This document shows positions 1-9,930 of a stretch of 64,000 nt of DNA, in pieces. Made by a program: the position numbers and the translations under genes. The DNA is from Sclerotinia nivalis (Eukaryota; Ascomycota; Leotiomycetes; Helotiales; Sclerotiniaceae). Under the pieces are notes generated by a model, which did not search any database, had not been told where the DNA came from, and saw only the letters and a list, made by a program, of their open reading frames with translations. Numbering within the stretch: position 1 is the stretch's first letter; each line of letters begins with the position of its first letter. The stretch covers positions 1,240,001 to 1,304,000 of the forward strand of contig JAPEIS010000015.1 in assembly GCA_029531795.1 (NCBI GenBank), given 5' to 3'.

Positions 1-313
1 TTGGTGGATCAATGAAAATTAAGTAGTGAAGGGCTACTAAAATACATTTCTGTTTCTTCGTTCTAAAGTCTTTCTAGGAGGTGGATAGGTACTTTAACTG
101 GTCTGATGGGAGGTGATGGATACCATGTCCTATTGCTAAACTGAAAGCTGAACAAGAGAGCAAAAGAAACCAGAAATTCCTTCCCTCCATATCAAATTGT
201 GAGGTTGCGTTGGTGCAAATGCACTAGCTCTCTTGTACAGTCTGAAATTCAACAGCCCGGTACTGTTTCCTGACAGGTACAACCAAAGATAACCTTGCCC
301 CTAATCCGCTCCA

Positions 314-721
314 TTGTGCCATTTTAATCTGCGGAGTAGTGGATACTTGACGTTCGAGACTATTAGAAATTGTCCTAACGTAGCCAATAGATACTTACAT
401 GAAAAGGGATTCTCCTACTTTAAAAAATATAGCAAGCCTCTTGCCGCATTTGCTTCCGTCTGGCTTCGTCCCAGCGCAGGTTCTGGCTCCGGTCATATTG
501 TTATATCCGCACTCAGAACAGTTGACACTGTTCATGGGCTTGTTTGGAAGAAAGGCAGTCATTCCTAACTAGAGATTGACAATAAGCTTCTTGAGAACGA
601 AAGACGAGCAGTCTTAGAGGAAAATAATATCGAGTCATACCTATCGAAGGACTTTTTTGATGCCAAAAATTCAAATCAGTCTTATGGTGTTGTAAATATC
701 AGAAGCCAAAGCAAAGATGAG
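314..721 (+). pseudogene. Gene relic with in-frame stop, unknown family
   Basis: An open frame starts at 314 and meets a TAA at 566-568. The same frame then continues open for about 50 more codons to a TAG at about 725, with a coding-like charged composition (residues such as LLENERRAVLEENN). A single C-to-T change in a CAA codon would explain the internal stop, which is the usual RIP lesion. No family was recognised and no 5' boundary is clear. It could be a fragment of a transposon protein or a dead host gene, or chance. Confidence 0.25.
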
Positions 722-725
722 ATAT

Positions 726-1443
726 AGGAAATATCCATCCAGCATTTTGTGTTAGTTCAGTTTAGGAATGCGTGTGTAGCGAAAAGCAACTTCTGATTAG
801 CTCTCTCTTTCTCAATATGTGCTCCTAGTAGAGCATTAAGTTGTACAGATTTATTTGACAGGACCCTTGCCTCGCATCCATGTTCCTGGCTTTGATAGCC
901 AATGATGCGCCGTTTCCTGTTACCTGTTACCCCAAATTGGCTCTCTTGCGATGTTGCTTTTCTGAGCGACTGAATTTTATCATTGTAGAAAGAAACTTCT
1001 GTTTTGTCTCTTTTTATAAAAAGATTATTATATTTTAAAAATAGATTGAAGTGTTATTATCACGGATAGTATAAGTGCAGAGCACTTTGAAGGGATCGGG
1101 GAATAGATGATACATATGATTGAATAGAGTATAATAATTTGAATTGATTTGCCTTCGATTATATGGATCAAGGGATGTATATATATCCTGAATAGGCGCT
1201 AGTATGGTCGACGAGTAGACTAGATTTCGTATGGTAGTATACTAAGATCGACAAGATCTAAAAGAGCATAAGATTAGAGGGAAAAGCCTGTGTATAGGAT
1301 GGCGTAGATCACGGCCCTTTTCCATGATAGCCATCAAGTTAGTTCGTGATATATAGTTAGAGACGAGGAATATCTAGTATTGCGAAGAAGGCCTGATCGT
1401 ATAAGTAATTATACACAGTTAAAGGCTTTTGAAAGCAAAGGAC
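726..1443. other. AT-rich stretch without a gene
   Basis: No coding signal is visible. It may contain the 3' UTR or a last intron and exon of the minus-strand nuclease-like gene, because the stop of that gene overlaps a canonical donor GTAAGT. No LTR ends or target duplications could be established. Confidence 0.4.
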
Positions 1444-2367
1444 TTACAAATATTCCGAGGTAAGATGACCACGGACGGGTGGAGAGGAGGGCATGGGGGG
1501 TGACGACGGTTCTTCTGGGAAGTAGTCATCCAATTCTGCATCCTCCTCTTCCACCTCTTCTTCTTCAGCATCCGCTGCCCATTGTGCCCATAACGACAAT
1601 CCCAACAAAGCCACATTAGCTGTCATGACATCGCTATTGTCTGAGTTCATATTGTCTGTCCAATCTACTGGGAAAGGCTCGGATAGCTTCAGCCAACCAT
1701 TGAAGCCAGGGACGCGATATACGGCAACACATTCAACTTCAGTAATGACAACTGCGTATCTGCATTTCCGATTGCGCATATAGTAGTTTATTTGAGCCAA
1801 AACTTGCCGGAAGTCCACACGGTCTTGTAGGATCGGTGACTTCCAACGATCGTAAGACCATTTTGCAGAGAGTTTGATATCGCCGACTGCAAGTGGGGAA
1901 AGTTGGTCATGGTCGGCGTAAAGATGGAAAGTGAGGTCCGGTTTACCAGCCCCATATTGGAGGCCTGGCGAGATGGCATGACGCTCCAATAGTCTTTCAA
2001 ACCTATTGGATAATTGTTCATTTCGAATAAGGTGTTTATTGACATATTGTAAAGCAATATTGACTCTTGTCAGTCTGGTCATATGAAGGAGGATTTCCAG
2101 TCGATGCTCTGAGCGAATTTTAAGGTAATTGCCTGGTACTTTATCTTGCAGAGAAGAGCTTGAGATTCTTAAATCAAACAGAGGACCAAATCGATTTGTG
2201 AGAGTCTCCAATGAGAACTGGTCCCAAGATTCCGCACAGCGGATGTCGGTGTAGTCCCACCCGTGCGATCTGCTTATCGTGTTGCCGCCTTTAATGTGTT
2301 TGGTAAGATGGCGGATAAGAGGTTTGTGCGGAATAGTTAAAAATTCGGATATAGTTAAGTTAGTCAT
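1444..2367 (-). CDS. PD-(D/E)XK nuclease-like domain protein
   Basis: The 307-aa product has the arrangement of fungal PD-(D/E)XK nuclease-like proteins: an N-terminal helical part, then KPDLTF with Asp144, then VGDIKLS giving the D163-x-K165 pair on the next strand, then a helix RQVLAQINYYM with Gln192, and a final strand (YAVVITEVE) ending about residue 211. The C-terminus carries an acidic run at about residues 267-282 and a proline-rich end. Fungal genomes carry many such proteins, some linked to divergent protein kinases or Crinkler-type architectures; activity on DNA is not proven. The stop overlaps a GTAAGT donor, so a further exon towards 1300-1440 is possible. The kinase-like gene starts about 470 bp away in the opposite direction. 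The family call rests on motif recognition only. Confidence 0.6.
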   Translation of the reverse strand: MTNLTISEFLTIPHKPLIRHLTKHIKGGNTISRSHGWDYTDIRCAESWDQFSLETLTNRFGPLFDLRISSSSLQDKVPGNYLKIRSEHRLEILLHMTRLTRVNIALQYVNKHLIRNEQLSNRFERLLERHAISPGLQYGAGKPDLTFHLYADHDQLSPLAVGDIKLSAKWSYDRWKSPILQDRVDFRQVLAQINYYMRNRKCRYAVVITEVECVAVYRVPGFNGWLKLSEPFPVDWTDNMNSDNSDVMTANVALLGLSLWAQWAADAEEEEVEEEDAELDDYFPEEPSSPPMPSSPPVRGHLTSEYL

Positions 2368-2839
2368 GATTAGATTGGTATAGATTATGTTGTTCCCCCA
2401 TAAATTAACTGCAATGAAGCTCAGTGTTAAAAAAGTGAGTTTGAGTTTGAGTAGTTTGAGTAGTAGAGTGATGATAAATTGAATAGACTATAAAGATCCA
2501 CCTGCCAACACACTAACTGGCCGGTTTAAGCATAATTAGATCACCTCCCTTCTATCTACAGCCTATATTCAATTCGAAAATGTCCTATCCAAAGAATTCT
2601 GTTGATGTATCGCCAAATTAGGCTTAGGCGTTCGGCTGGCCGGTGCGTTTGGTTGGCGGGTGAACCATTCTATTTGCCAGGCAACAGTGCTAAAAATAGT
2701 GGGTCAATACCAATCCATTCATAGCACCTAATCTTATTCGCGACAACATGTTTCTTCCACCGTAAACCTTCGAAGACACCTCTTTCCCCAATTCCGACTC
2801 AATTTGAAGTCCATTCTAACAAAATCAAGCAACTGCAGC

Positions 2840-3871
2840 ATGAGTTCGGATTCAGTCCATAGAGCTGTACAGGTTGCAATGACAGGAGGGGATATGCCAC
2901 CACCTTTGAAGAGAGGCCGCGATGAGAACCAAGGGAACGAGAATTCTCCGAGCCAAACGCCAACGCGCCGCCAAAACAACTATCCTTCAACCCCGCGATC
3001 TCAATGCAGATCAACCCATTGCTTCCGAAGCAACACTTCTCACTTCCTGCGACTGCTCAGGAGTGCCCCAAAAATTCAAGTACTTGGAGTCGGAAATCAC
3101 CATTCTCGATGTTATTGGATCCGGAGACCATGCGATGGTGTACCGCATTGCTGCTGGAGGGAGGACTTTCGCACTTAAAATCGTAAGTGTTCGCACATTA
3201 TACAAGATAAGCCGCTGTTCTAATCATTTACAATCAAGCATAAATACGACAACAGCGCTATATCACTATCCGGTACACCCAAACCTAACATCTTCTTCGA
3301 GCGCGAACGAAACGCTTATAATAAACTTTCCCAGCCGAGCGAACTGCCACCTGCATCAATACCGAAGTACTATGGATACATCAACTTTACAAAACCGCCC
3401 CAGGTAAATCGGGCAGGGAAGATACCCCGAAAACTATTCAGATCGACGATATACCGGCCCGCAGTGTACACTGATTTTCTCGTGGATCAAGTGCACGATG
3501 AATCGATACAAAAGGACCCCTGGCGGAGTTACTTTATGAATAAATCCGGAAACTGCATTCTACAAGGCGTGATTCTCGACGAGATCGTGGCAGCTCGACA
3601 TATCTATGACAATGATACATCAAACCTCAACGTTGCTCGATCTGGCCGAGAAGGTCTTAAAGCCCTCCATCAGCGGGGCATCTTACACGGTGATGTGAAG
3701 AATCGACTTAATACTATGATCACGCTTTCAGGGGACCATGTTATTTGGATTGATTTCAGTATGAGTGAAGAAGGCGATGCAAATATTAAAGGTACAAGCT
3801 TTAGGAGGAAAGCGCGTCGAGAAATGCGCGAGTGGGATCGTTACTTTGAGGCTAGTATAGTAGGACGGTGA
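2840..3871 (+). CDS. Fungal-type protein kinase, N-terminus probably frameshifted
   Basis: The kinase fold can be followed across one intron (3183-3238, GTAAGT donor, CAAG acceptor). Upstream are the glycine loop VIGSGDHAMVYRI and the VAIK-type lysine in FALKI. Downstream are a helix-C-like FERERNAYNKL, a catalytic loop HGDVKNRLN, and WIDFS in place of DFG. The asparagine of the catalytic loop sits one residue later than in canonical HRDxKxxN, so activity is uncertain. The kinase frame first has an ATG at 2922. A second, proline- and charge-rich N-terminal reading begins at the ATG at 2840 in another frame and runs to about 2990 with no usable intron to join them. Either the start is 2922 (about 297 aa) or a one-base indel has broken the gene. 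It faces away from the nuclease-like gene. Confidence 0.6.
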
Positions 3872-4484
3872 GTCCGGGGATGCATTTAGTCGGCCATTTT
3901 AGGGATGTGAGGGGATGATAGCTGGTAGGGTTTGCATGGGAGCCAAAGGGGAGTAGGATCTTAAAGGAGCTTATTATGAAAACACTCTATACATTAATGA
4001 ACAATAGCACATAAGCAAATTATTATCCTAAGAATATTGAGTTACTCAAATGAGTACTACAGTGAAGCCTGTATGGCCGACCGTACACACTCCACATTTT
4101 CACAGTCCCTCGAGCCCCCACGCCAAAAGCATCCCATTGACATGGTGATATTTTGATTCTTCCCCCAAGATTTTATTTCCACTTTGAAAAGCAGCTCAGA
4201 AGAGGCGAATAGAGTCCCATGAATCGTCAAGCAATAAATGGACTTTGCTCTGTGGTGTATTTCTTACTTCCATTCAGGTATCAGTGAAGCCAAGCTACAT
4301 ATTGTCCTACACAGGATGCTGAATATATATTAGGTTCTCTGAGTAAACTTGGCTTCTATCTTTACTTTTATTGTTCGGTTTGAACTGGACTCGTTGTCAT
4401 AATCTACCCTGCTGGCAAAGTAGGAACTGCATAAACTTACAGGAGGGGTATGGAATGAATGCGGAGGACACTTCCCAGGGCTTT
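3872..4484. other. Intergenic stretch, no gene seen
   Basis: No convincing coding frame. The last 100 bases lead into the duplicated unit that starts at 4485 and appear to belong to the same degenerate sequence. Confidence 0.4.
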
Positions 4485-5147
4485 GCGGATACCGGCACGC
4501 AGTTGGGGTATTCCGGCTATGGTGTCTTTGGCGAGTGCAATAAGCGCTCAATTCGGAAGGTATAGGCTATTTTAATGCTCGATGGAGAATGATCGTAATG
4601 GTTTTTCAATATTTGTATATTCTCATCTATATACTTTAAATGAAAATCATTTGTTGTTTCTATCGATATATTCATTAATCTTTGGATTTTCCATTACAGA
4701 ATTTTTTATATATATTACTTCTGTTCTTTTTATTTACTTTTGTATTATCAATTTCTCGTCTTCCTTTAGATCTGATATTGACAAACAAGATCTCGTTCCC
4801 AAAACCGTGGTGGCCGCGGATACCGGCACGCAGTTGGGGTATTCCGACTATGGTGTCTTTGGCAAATGTAATAAATGCTTAATTCGAAAAGTATAAACTA
4901 TTTTAACGCTCGATAGAGAATAATCGTAATAATTTTTCAATATTTATACATTCTCATCTATATACTCCAAATGAAAACCATTTGTTATTTTTATCAATAT
5001 ATTTATTAATCCTTGGATTTTCCATTACAGAATTTTCTATATATATTACTCTTACTCTTTTCATTTACTTTTACATTATCAACTTCTCATCTTCCCTCAG
5101 ATTTGATATTGACAAGCAAGATCTCGTTCCCAAAACCGTGGTGGCCG
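4485..5147. repeat. Tandem duplication, two 331-bp units with RIP-like changes
   Basis: Unit 1 is about 4485-4815 and unit 2 about 4816-5147; both open with GCGGATACCGGCACGCAGTT or the same position mutated. Along the units the differences are almost all G/A or C/T, for example GGCTATGG against GACTATGG and GCGAGTGC against GCAAATGT. Both copies are AT-rich in the middle. Transition-only divergence between duplicated DNA is the classical footprint of repeat-induced point mutation. The short open frames in it look like by-products. The original function of the unit is not recognised. Confidence 0.75.
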
Positions 5148-6163
5148 CATATCAGGTCTAGCATCCGTCTGGTCCGGTTCGTGTGTCATGCATATCTGGG
5201 ACGCAAGCCTCTATGTAGGTACAACGACCACTTGATGTCAATAAACGACGCAGGGTACGATTTTACCACATCCGTTGGTGTGCGTTGATGCAGACATATG
5301 TTGTACTGCAATTGGAATTGCAGGATTCCAAAATTGGATAATGTATCCCGCAGGATTCAATACTTTGTAATTTAACGAGTTAAGGTAAGGTAGACCAACA
5401 GAACCTCTCACCGGAGATTTCTCTTTCGACCCGTTCAGGAACAAGATGACATCAACAAAGCCCACCCTTTAACTGTCTTATGGCTAATTCAGAATCAATA
5501 TCCTCCAATGCTACAACCGAAATAACACCTGCATTAAAACTTCGCAAACTCTTCTCTTTACGATTTGATATACATATATGCAGATCATATCGCTCATATG
5601 ATTTTCTACTTCTGCCCCGCATTGGATCTCCCCACTACTCCATGTAAAGATCTCTAACTTGCTCAATCATTCGACTTTCACATCATCAAACTCTGAAATT
5701 ATACTAAGTGTGGGGGTTAGCAGGTCTTAGTGTGGGGTAAGATGACAACCCCTTTGAGACCGAGGTTCTTTCCATATCTCTCATCCAAAATCATCACTTT
5801 CCTCCAAAACGTGATATCCACTCTTACAAATCATCCGCGTGCTCATAAGACGTGGGGGCCGTATTTGTATGGGGAAGTGCCATCCGACACTAAATAGTAA
5901 GTACATATTCGAACTTGAGATATTGGAATTGATGGTAGTAATTCTGGAATATGATTTGTTGAGGCGATTGCCTTCACTGTGATGTGCTTGTACGTAAGTG
6001 ATGAATAAGATCTGAGATATGGATAGTTCCAATTCCAGTCGTCCGAGACTAGATTTAGACTTGCGCTTCCTTCTGTTTTGTGTTTGTAAATTCTTCTTTC
6101 AACTTCTTTCATTCTCATGTTCATATTTCTCGAGACGATCATCAATTTGAAAGATTCTTTCAA
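5148..6163. other. Intergenic and presumed promoter of the aldolase gene
   Basis: No gene is seen. The last few hundred bases must hold the promoter and 5' UTR of the plus-strand aldolase. A GTGTGGGG motif occurs twice near 5707-5735. No further element is assigned. Confidence 0.35.
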
Positions 6164-7141
6164 ATGCCAAACGCAATGACTCCCTCACAATCTTATGCAA
6201 ATGGGAATGGTACTGTAGCTGGACATCGTCCATTGGTTCAAGGAATATACGTTCCAACCGTGGCATTCTTCCATCCAGACTCTGAAGAAGTCGACATCAC
6301 AACAGTCGCCAAACACGCTTCGAGACTTGCCACTTCTGGTATTGCAGGTCTCCTTACCCATGGCTCAAACGGTGAAGCAGTTCATCTCACACATTCCGAA
6401 CGCTCTCTCATCACATCCATCACACGCAAAGCTCTCGATGAAGCAGGAGCATCATCCATGCCTATCATCGTAGGCTGCGGTACTCAATCTGTGAAGGAAA
6501 CCATTGAACTCTGCAAAGAAGCTAAAGAATCAGGCGGGGACTATGCAATTGTTCTCCCACCCAGTTATTACGCATCACTTCTGAACCCACAACGCATATT
6601 GGATTTCTTCACGCAAATTGCTGATGCAAGTCCAATCCCTGTCATCATATACAACTACCCTGCAGCACAAGGAGGATTTGATCTCACTTCCGATGTCATT
6701 CTTACGCTCTCTACTCACCCCAATATCGTGGGCGTAAAACTCACATGTGGAAACACGGGAAAATTAGCACGTATTGCCGCATCTGCCAAACCATCTTTCC
6801 TCACCACTGGCGGTTCTGCAGATTTCATCCTACAGACCATGGTAGTAGGAGGTCATGGAGTGATTGCCGGATTAGCCAACTTGGCACCTAAAGCATGCGT
6901 AAAAGTCATGAGACTTTTCGAGGAAGGAAAGCTAAAAGAAGCGAGGGAATTACAAGCAATTGTTGCGAGGGGAGATTGGGTGGCTATTAAGGGGGGCTTT
7001 GTTAGTGTGAAGGTTGCACTGGAGAGATATTATGGATATGGTGGATTGCCTAGGAAGCCGTGTGCATTACCTGAGAAGAAGGCATTGGTGGCGATGAATG
7101 ATGAGTTTGCAGAATTATTGGAGCTGGAGCAGACTCTTTAG
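6164..7141 (+). CDS. DHDPS/NAL-superfamily aldolase (2-keto-acid aldolase, LGA1/HOGA1-like)
   Basis: This intronless gene encodes a 325-aa TIM-barrel class I aldolase. The family hallmarks are in order: THGSNGEAVHLT at about 65-76 (the GTTGE substrate loop), IIYNYP at 161-166 with the catalytic Tyr163, and VGVKLTCGN with Schiff-base Lys192. Length fits the family. Fungal members of this type are not lysine-synthesis enzymes, since fungi use the aminoadipate route. They cleave 2-keto-3-deoxy acids, as in D-galacturonate catabolism (LGA1) or 4-hydroxy-2-oxoglutarate cleavage. Which substrate applies cannot be told from sequence alone. An in-frame ATG exists at 6080, but the added 28 residues look like translated 5' UTR, so 6164 is preferred; 6176 is a third possibility. 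Confidence 0.85.
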   Translation: MPNAMTPSQSYANGNGTVAGHRPLVQGIYVPTVAFFHPDSEEVDITTVAKHASRLATSGIAGLLTHGSNGEAVHLTHSERSLITSITRKALDEAGASSMPIIVGCGTQSVKETIELCKEAKESGGDYAIVLPPSYYASLLNPQRILDFFTQIADASPIPVIIYNYPAAQGGFDLTSDVILTLSTHPNIVGVKLTCGNTGKLARIAASAKPSFLTTGGSADFILQTMVVGGHGVIAGLANLAPKACVKVMRLFEEGKLKEARELQAIVARGDWVAIKGGFVSVKVALERYYGYGGLPRKPCALPEKKALVAMNDEFAELLELEQTL

Positions 7142-7691
7142 TTCTATAATGGGTGGATATGGATGGGATGGAATGCGATGGGAAGGAATTGAAAAGAAAA
7201 TGGAAAATGTATTAACGGGAATCCATTGTAAATAGCTACCAAAAGGCCAAAAGAATAAAATCTCAAGTCATCACCAACAACTTCAACAAACACCCTTTAC
7301 AAATTATCCGTTCCATAACATCCCACTCTTGTCACCACCTCATCTCATATTCTATATTATCACATGCAAAACCCGGAGTCGAATACGGAGTATTTCCGTC
7401 CTAATAAGCAACGAGGTAAGCAGCATCACAAGGTCACAAAGTCACCAAAAAATGTCCCGGAAATAAATAATACCACCAATTCGGATCAGATTAGATCAGA
7501 TTAGACTAGCCTATACTAGAGTAGCTATGTACTAGCTACTCTAAATTCATCTTAATATACTTAATTATTGGTTATATAATGCGCCATCATCTCTGCAATA
7601 CCTCTCTGCAGTATCTCCGGATCTTTAGGAGTAGGGTGGGGGTGGGTGGTTACAGTTTTATGGTTGTGGATATGGTTATGATTTAAATTTA

Positions 7692-7724
<33 letters not shown>

Positions 7725-7836
7725 CTGTGGGTTTATTTGGGATTGGGGCTGGGATTGGGGTTTATAGGGAGGGATATGGAAGGTATAAAGATGGGTTATA
7801 TATGTATGTAGACACATAGTGATGGGATGGAGTGGT
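7142..7836. other. Intergenic, simple repeats only
   Basis: Holds the 3' UTR of the aldolase gene, then AT-rich and GT-rich simple sequence including four tandem GGGATAC units near 7696-7725. No coding frame is seen. Confidence 0.4.
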
Positions 7837-8065
7837 ACCCGTATAAACTAAACAACCACTAAACCCTTTAAGAAGAGGATCGACAAGTGGGTTAGGGTTC
7901 GGAATCTTCAAATTCCGATGCTTTTTCAATCTTTCATCGGATTATCTGAAATTCCGATACCGATCGACCTATGAAATCACAAATTACTCCGAACCCTAGC
8001 CCACTGTCGATCCTCTTCTTAAAAGGGTTTAGTGTATCGCGAAGTTGTTGAGCTTATACGGTATC
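7837..8065. mobile_element. MITE-like foldback element with TA flanks
   Basis: Two arms of about 67 and 78 bp form an almost perfect inverted repeat. The left arm is 7837-7903 and the right arm 7988-8065; they enclose an 84-bp loop. The arms share CGTATAA ends, then CACTAAACCC, then TTTAAGAAGAGGATCGAC and TAGGGTTCGGA, with one 8-bp insertion in the right arm. The ends lie next to a TA dinucleotide on both sides, as expected for Tc1/mariner-type miniature elements. There is no transposase. A transcribed hairpin producing small RNA is an alternative reading. Confidence 0.6.
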
Positions 8066-9010
8066 TTGGTATCTTGTGTTATTTATTTATTTGCTTTGGA
8101 TGGGTGGATTAATTTGTTCTTGGAGGGGTACATGGTGATGCGGTTAGAGATTCCCTTTGAGATTCCGTTAGAGATTCCGTTACAGGTGTGAGAAGATATC
8201 AAGCCAACCCCCATCATTCTATTCATATTCGTATTTAAGCGATGTTGACATGAATCGTGTATTGTATTAGCGGGAATTCAGTCAGCATATGTACTCGTAT
8301 TGTATTTACCAGTGTGGAGATAGAGAATTGGAAAGTGGCGTGTGGGTGCTTTGCTTTGGTGAAGTTATAGGGTTAGTTCTATGTGCCATGTGGATGTGGT
8401 TATGGGTTGTTGTTATGAATGTTTGTGTTGTGATTATTTTCCCTCGAGTGTATTAGTGCTAGCTAGTTGGTAGTTGGTAGTTGGTAGTTGATCATTGTGT
8501 GAATGATGATGATGTGGATTATTGTTTGTTTGTTTGTTCTATTAGGGCGTATTCTAACTTCTAGGTTAGATCGAATTCTCCAAAATCCACTTTTTCTCCA
8601 CCCCCACGCTCGTCTACTTAACTTGTGATGTGGGGAGTTACCTAATTATAGTAAGTACTGTATCTACAGTATCTTGATCGGTTAGATCTTAAGTGTTCAC
8701 GGGTAAGTTCTATTGGTTTTATATTTTCATTTCGTTTTTGGGGTGATTTATAGAGGGAGATAAAGATGACAGTGTAAGATAGGGGCTATGTTGTAAATTG
8801 AGGGAGATCTTCTGGGCTTCTGTTTTGTGTACTGGTAGTACCGGTATTCAAACAATTAATGCTCATAACTAGTTTGAAAGACTCAGAGAATGAGCCTAGA
8901 TATCCGTTATAGTGTGGAAATGGGAGAAGAAGATTCGAATACGTCTTCGGGAGTGAGAAACTATTTATCTCCAGTATCTTCTCTGCTCCCTTAAGAAAAA
9001 TTCTTCCATG
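8066..9010. other. Intergenic stretch with short simple repeats
   Basis: Three GAGATTCC(N)TT-type repeats near 8147-8180, a TAGTTGG run near 8465-8490 and GTTT repeats near 8523. No gene is seen. Confidence 0.35.
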
Positions 9011-9403
9011 CTAGCAAGGCAGCAAATGTATCTCATCTCCATATTCGAGAATTTGATCAAAATACATTTCCATGAGACAGTTTTTCCTCCCTCTTGTTAT
9101 CCGTCCAGCTATATTTCCACTCTCTAAAGAAAATCACTCAATTTCATCACTTTCCAAATCACGTATCCAATATCAGGACGTTGGATAGATGGTAACTAGT
9201 ACCGCCAACAATAACTTACTCTGGCTCGCATAAAATTCAATAGGTGATTCAAATCTTCCCATCGAATGAGTTCCGATATCCCGGATGTAGAAGTGGCTAC
9301 CATCCCATTGATCACAGTAGGCGGAATAACCACTACGAGTTACCTTATTGCCGAACAGAGAAAATACGTTGAACTGAGTCCAGATGTTGGATGTGCGTTT
9401 CAT
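9011..9403 (-). CDS. Possible two-exon small gene, unknown
   Basis: Exon 1 is 9403-9220 and ends at a canonical GTAAGT donor. An acceptor TTTCTTTAG follows after 96 bp and exon 2 (9123-9011) keeps the frame open to a TAG, giving about 98 aa. The first exon contains an aromatic-rich stretch (DQWDGSHFYIRDIGTHSMGR). No homologue was recognised. Support comes only from good splice sites joining two open frames, so this may be coincidence. Confidence 0.3.
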
Positions 9404-9930
9404 GAAAATCTAGCCTAAGTGAATATAACCACCGCTTTATGCCTCAGGCAGCTAGCCTTATGTTAGTCTCACACGTGCAACCTTATCACGCGACGGAAAT
9501 CGCACACCAAAGTCAAATATCTACAAGATCAACCTGAAACCTCAATGGATATCCCAATTCAAAATTCAAAATTTAACAATCAAATACTCCCTTTCGAGCT
9601 TAAATGAAAGAAATATATTTTGGTACGTAATTCATTTCGTCCATTCGTACATACTACACAGGTAGAATCCCACACCTATCAACATCTATATGGCGTCTAA
9701 ATTGTACAGTTATAGTTTCTATATATGCTAATATACAACCAATTAGGCCCTTAACCATTTCATGTTAAGTCAACCCGGAGAAGTAGATATTATTATTGAA
9801 TTTCCGTTGGCACCACAATAGTTGGGTGCCTTATTCGAACCGTCATCTGTGCAGCGGACCCACCTACAACGGCCGCCTATCTTGGGAACTTCATCTTGGA
9901 CGCCGTGGTCCATCCGTTGGACCTGAATGC
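9404..9930. other. Intergenic, no gene seen
   Basis: AT-rich sequence between the possible small gene and the 3' end of the relic on the minus strand. Nothing assigned. Confidence 0.35.

Noticed and set aside
1000..1443. Possible solo LTR
   Set aside because: No TG...CA ends with a target duplication could be found.
7870..7905. TTAGGG within the foldback element, considered as telomeric repeat
   Set aside because: A single occurrence, not a tandem array.
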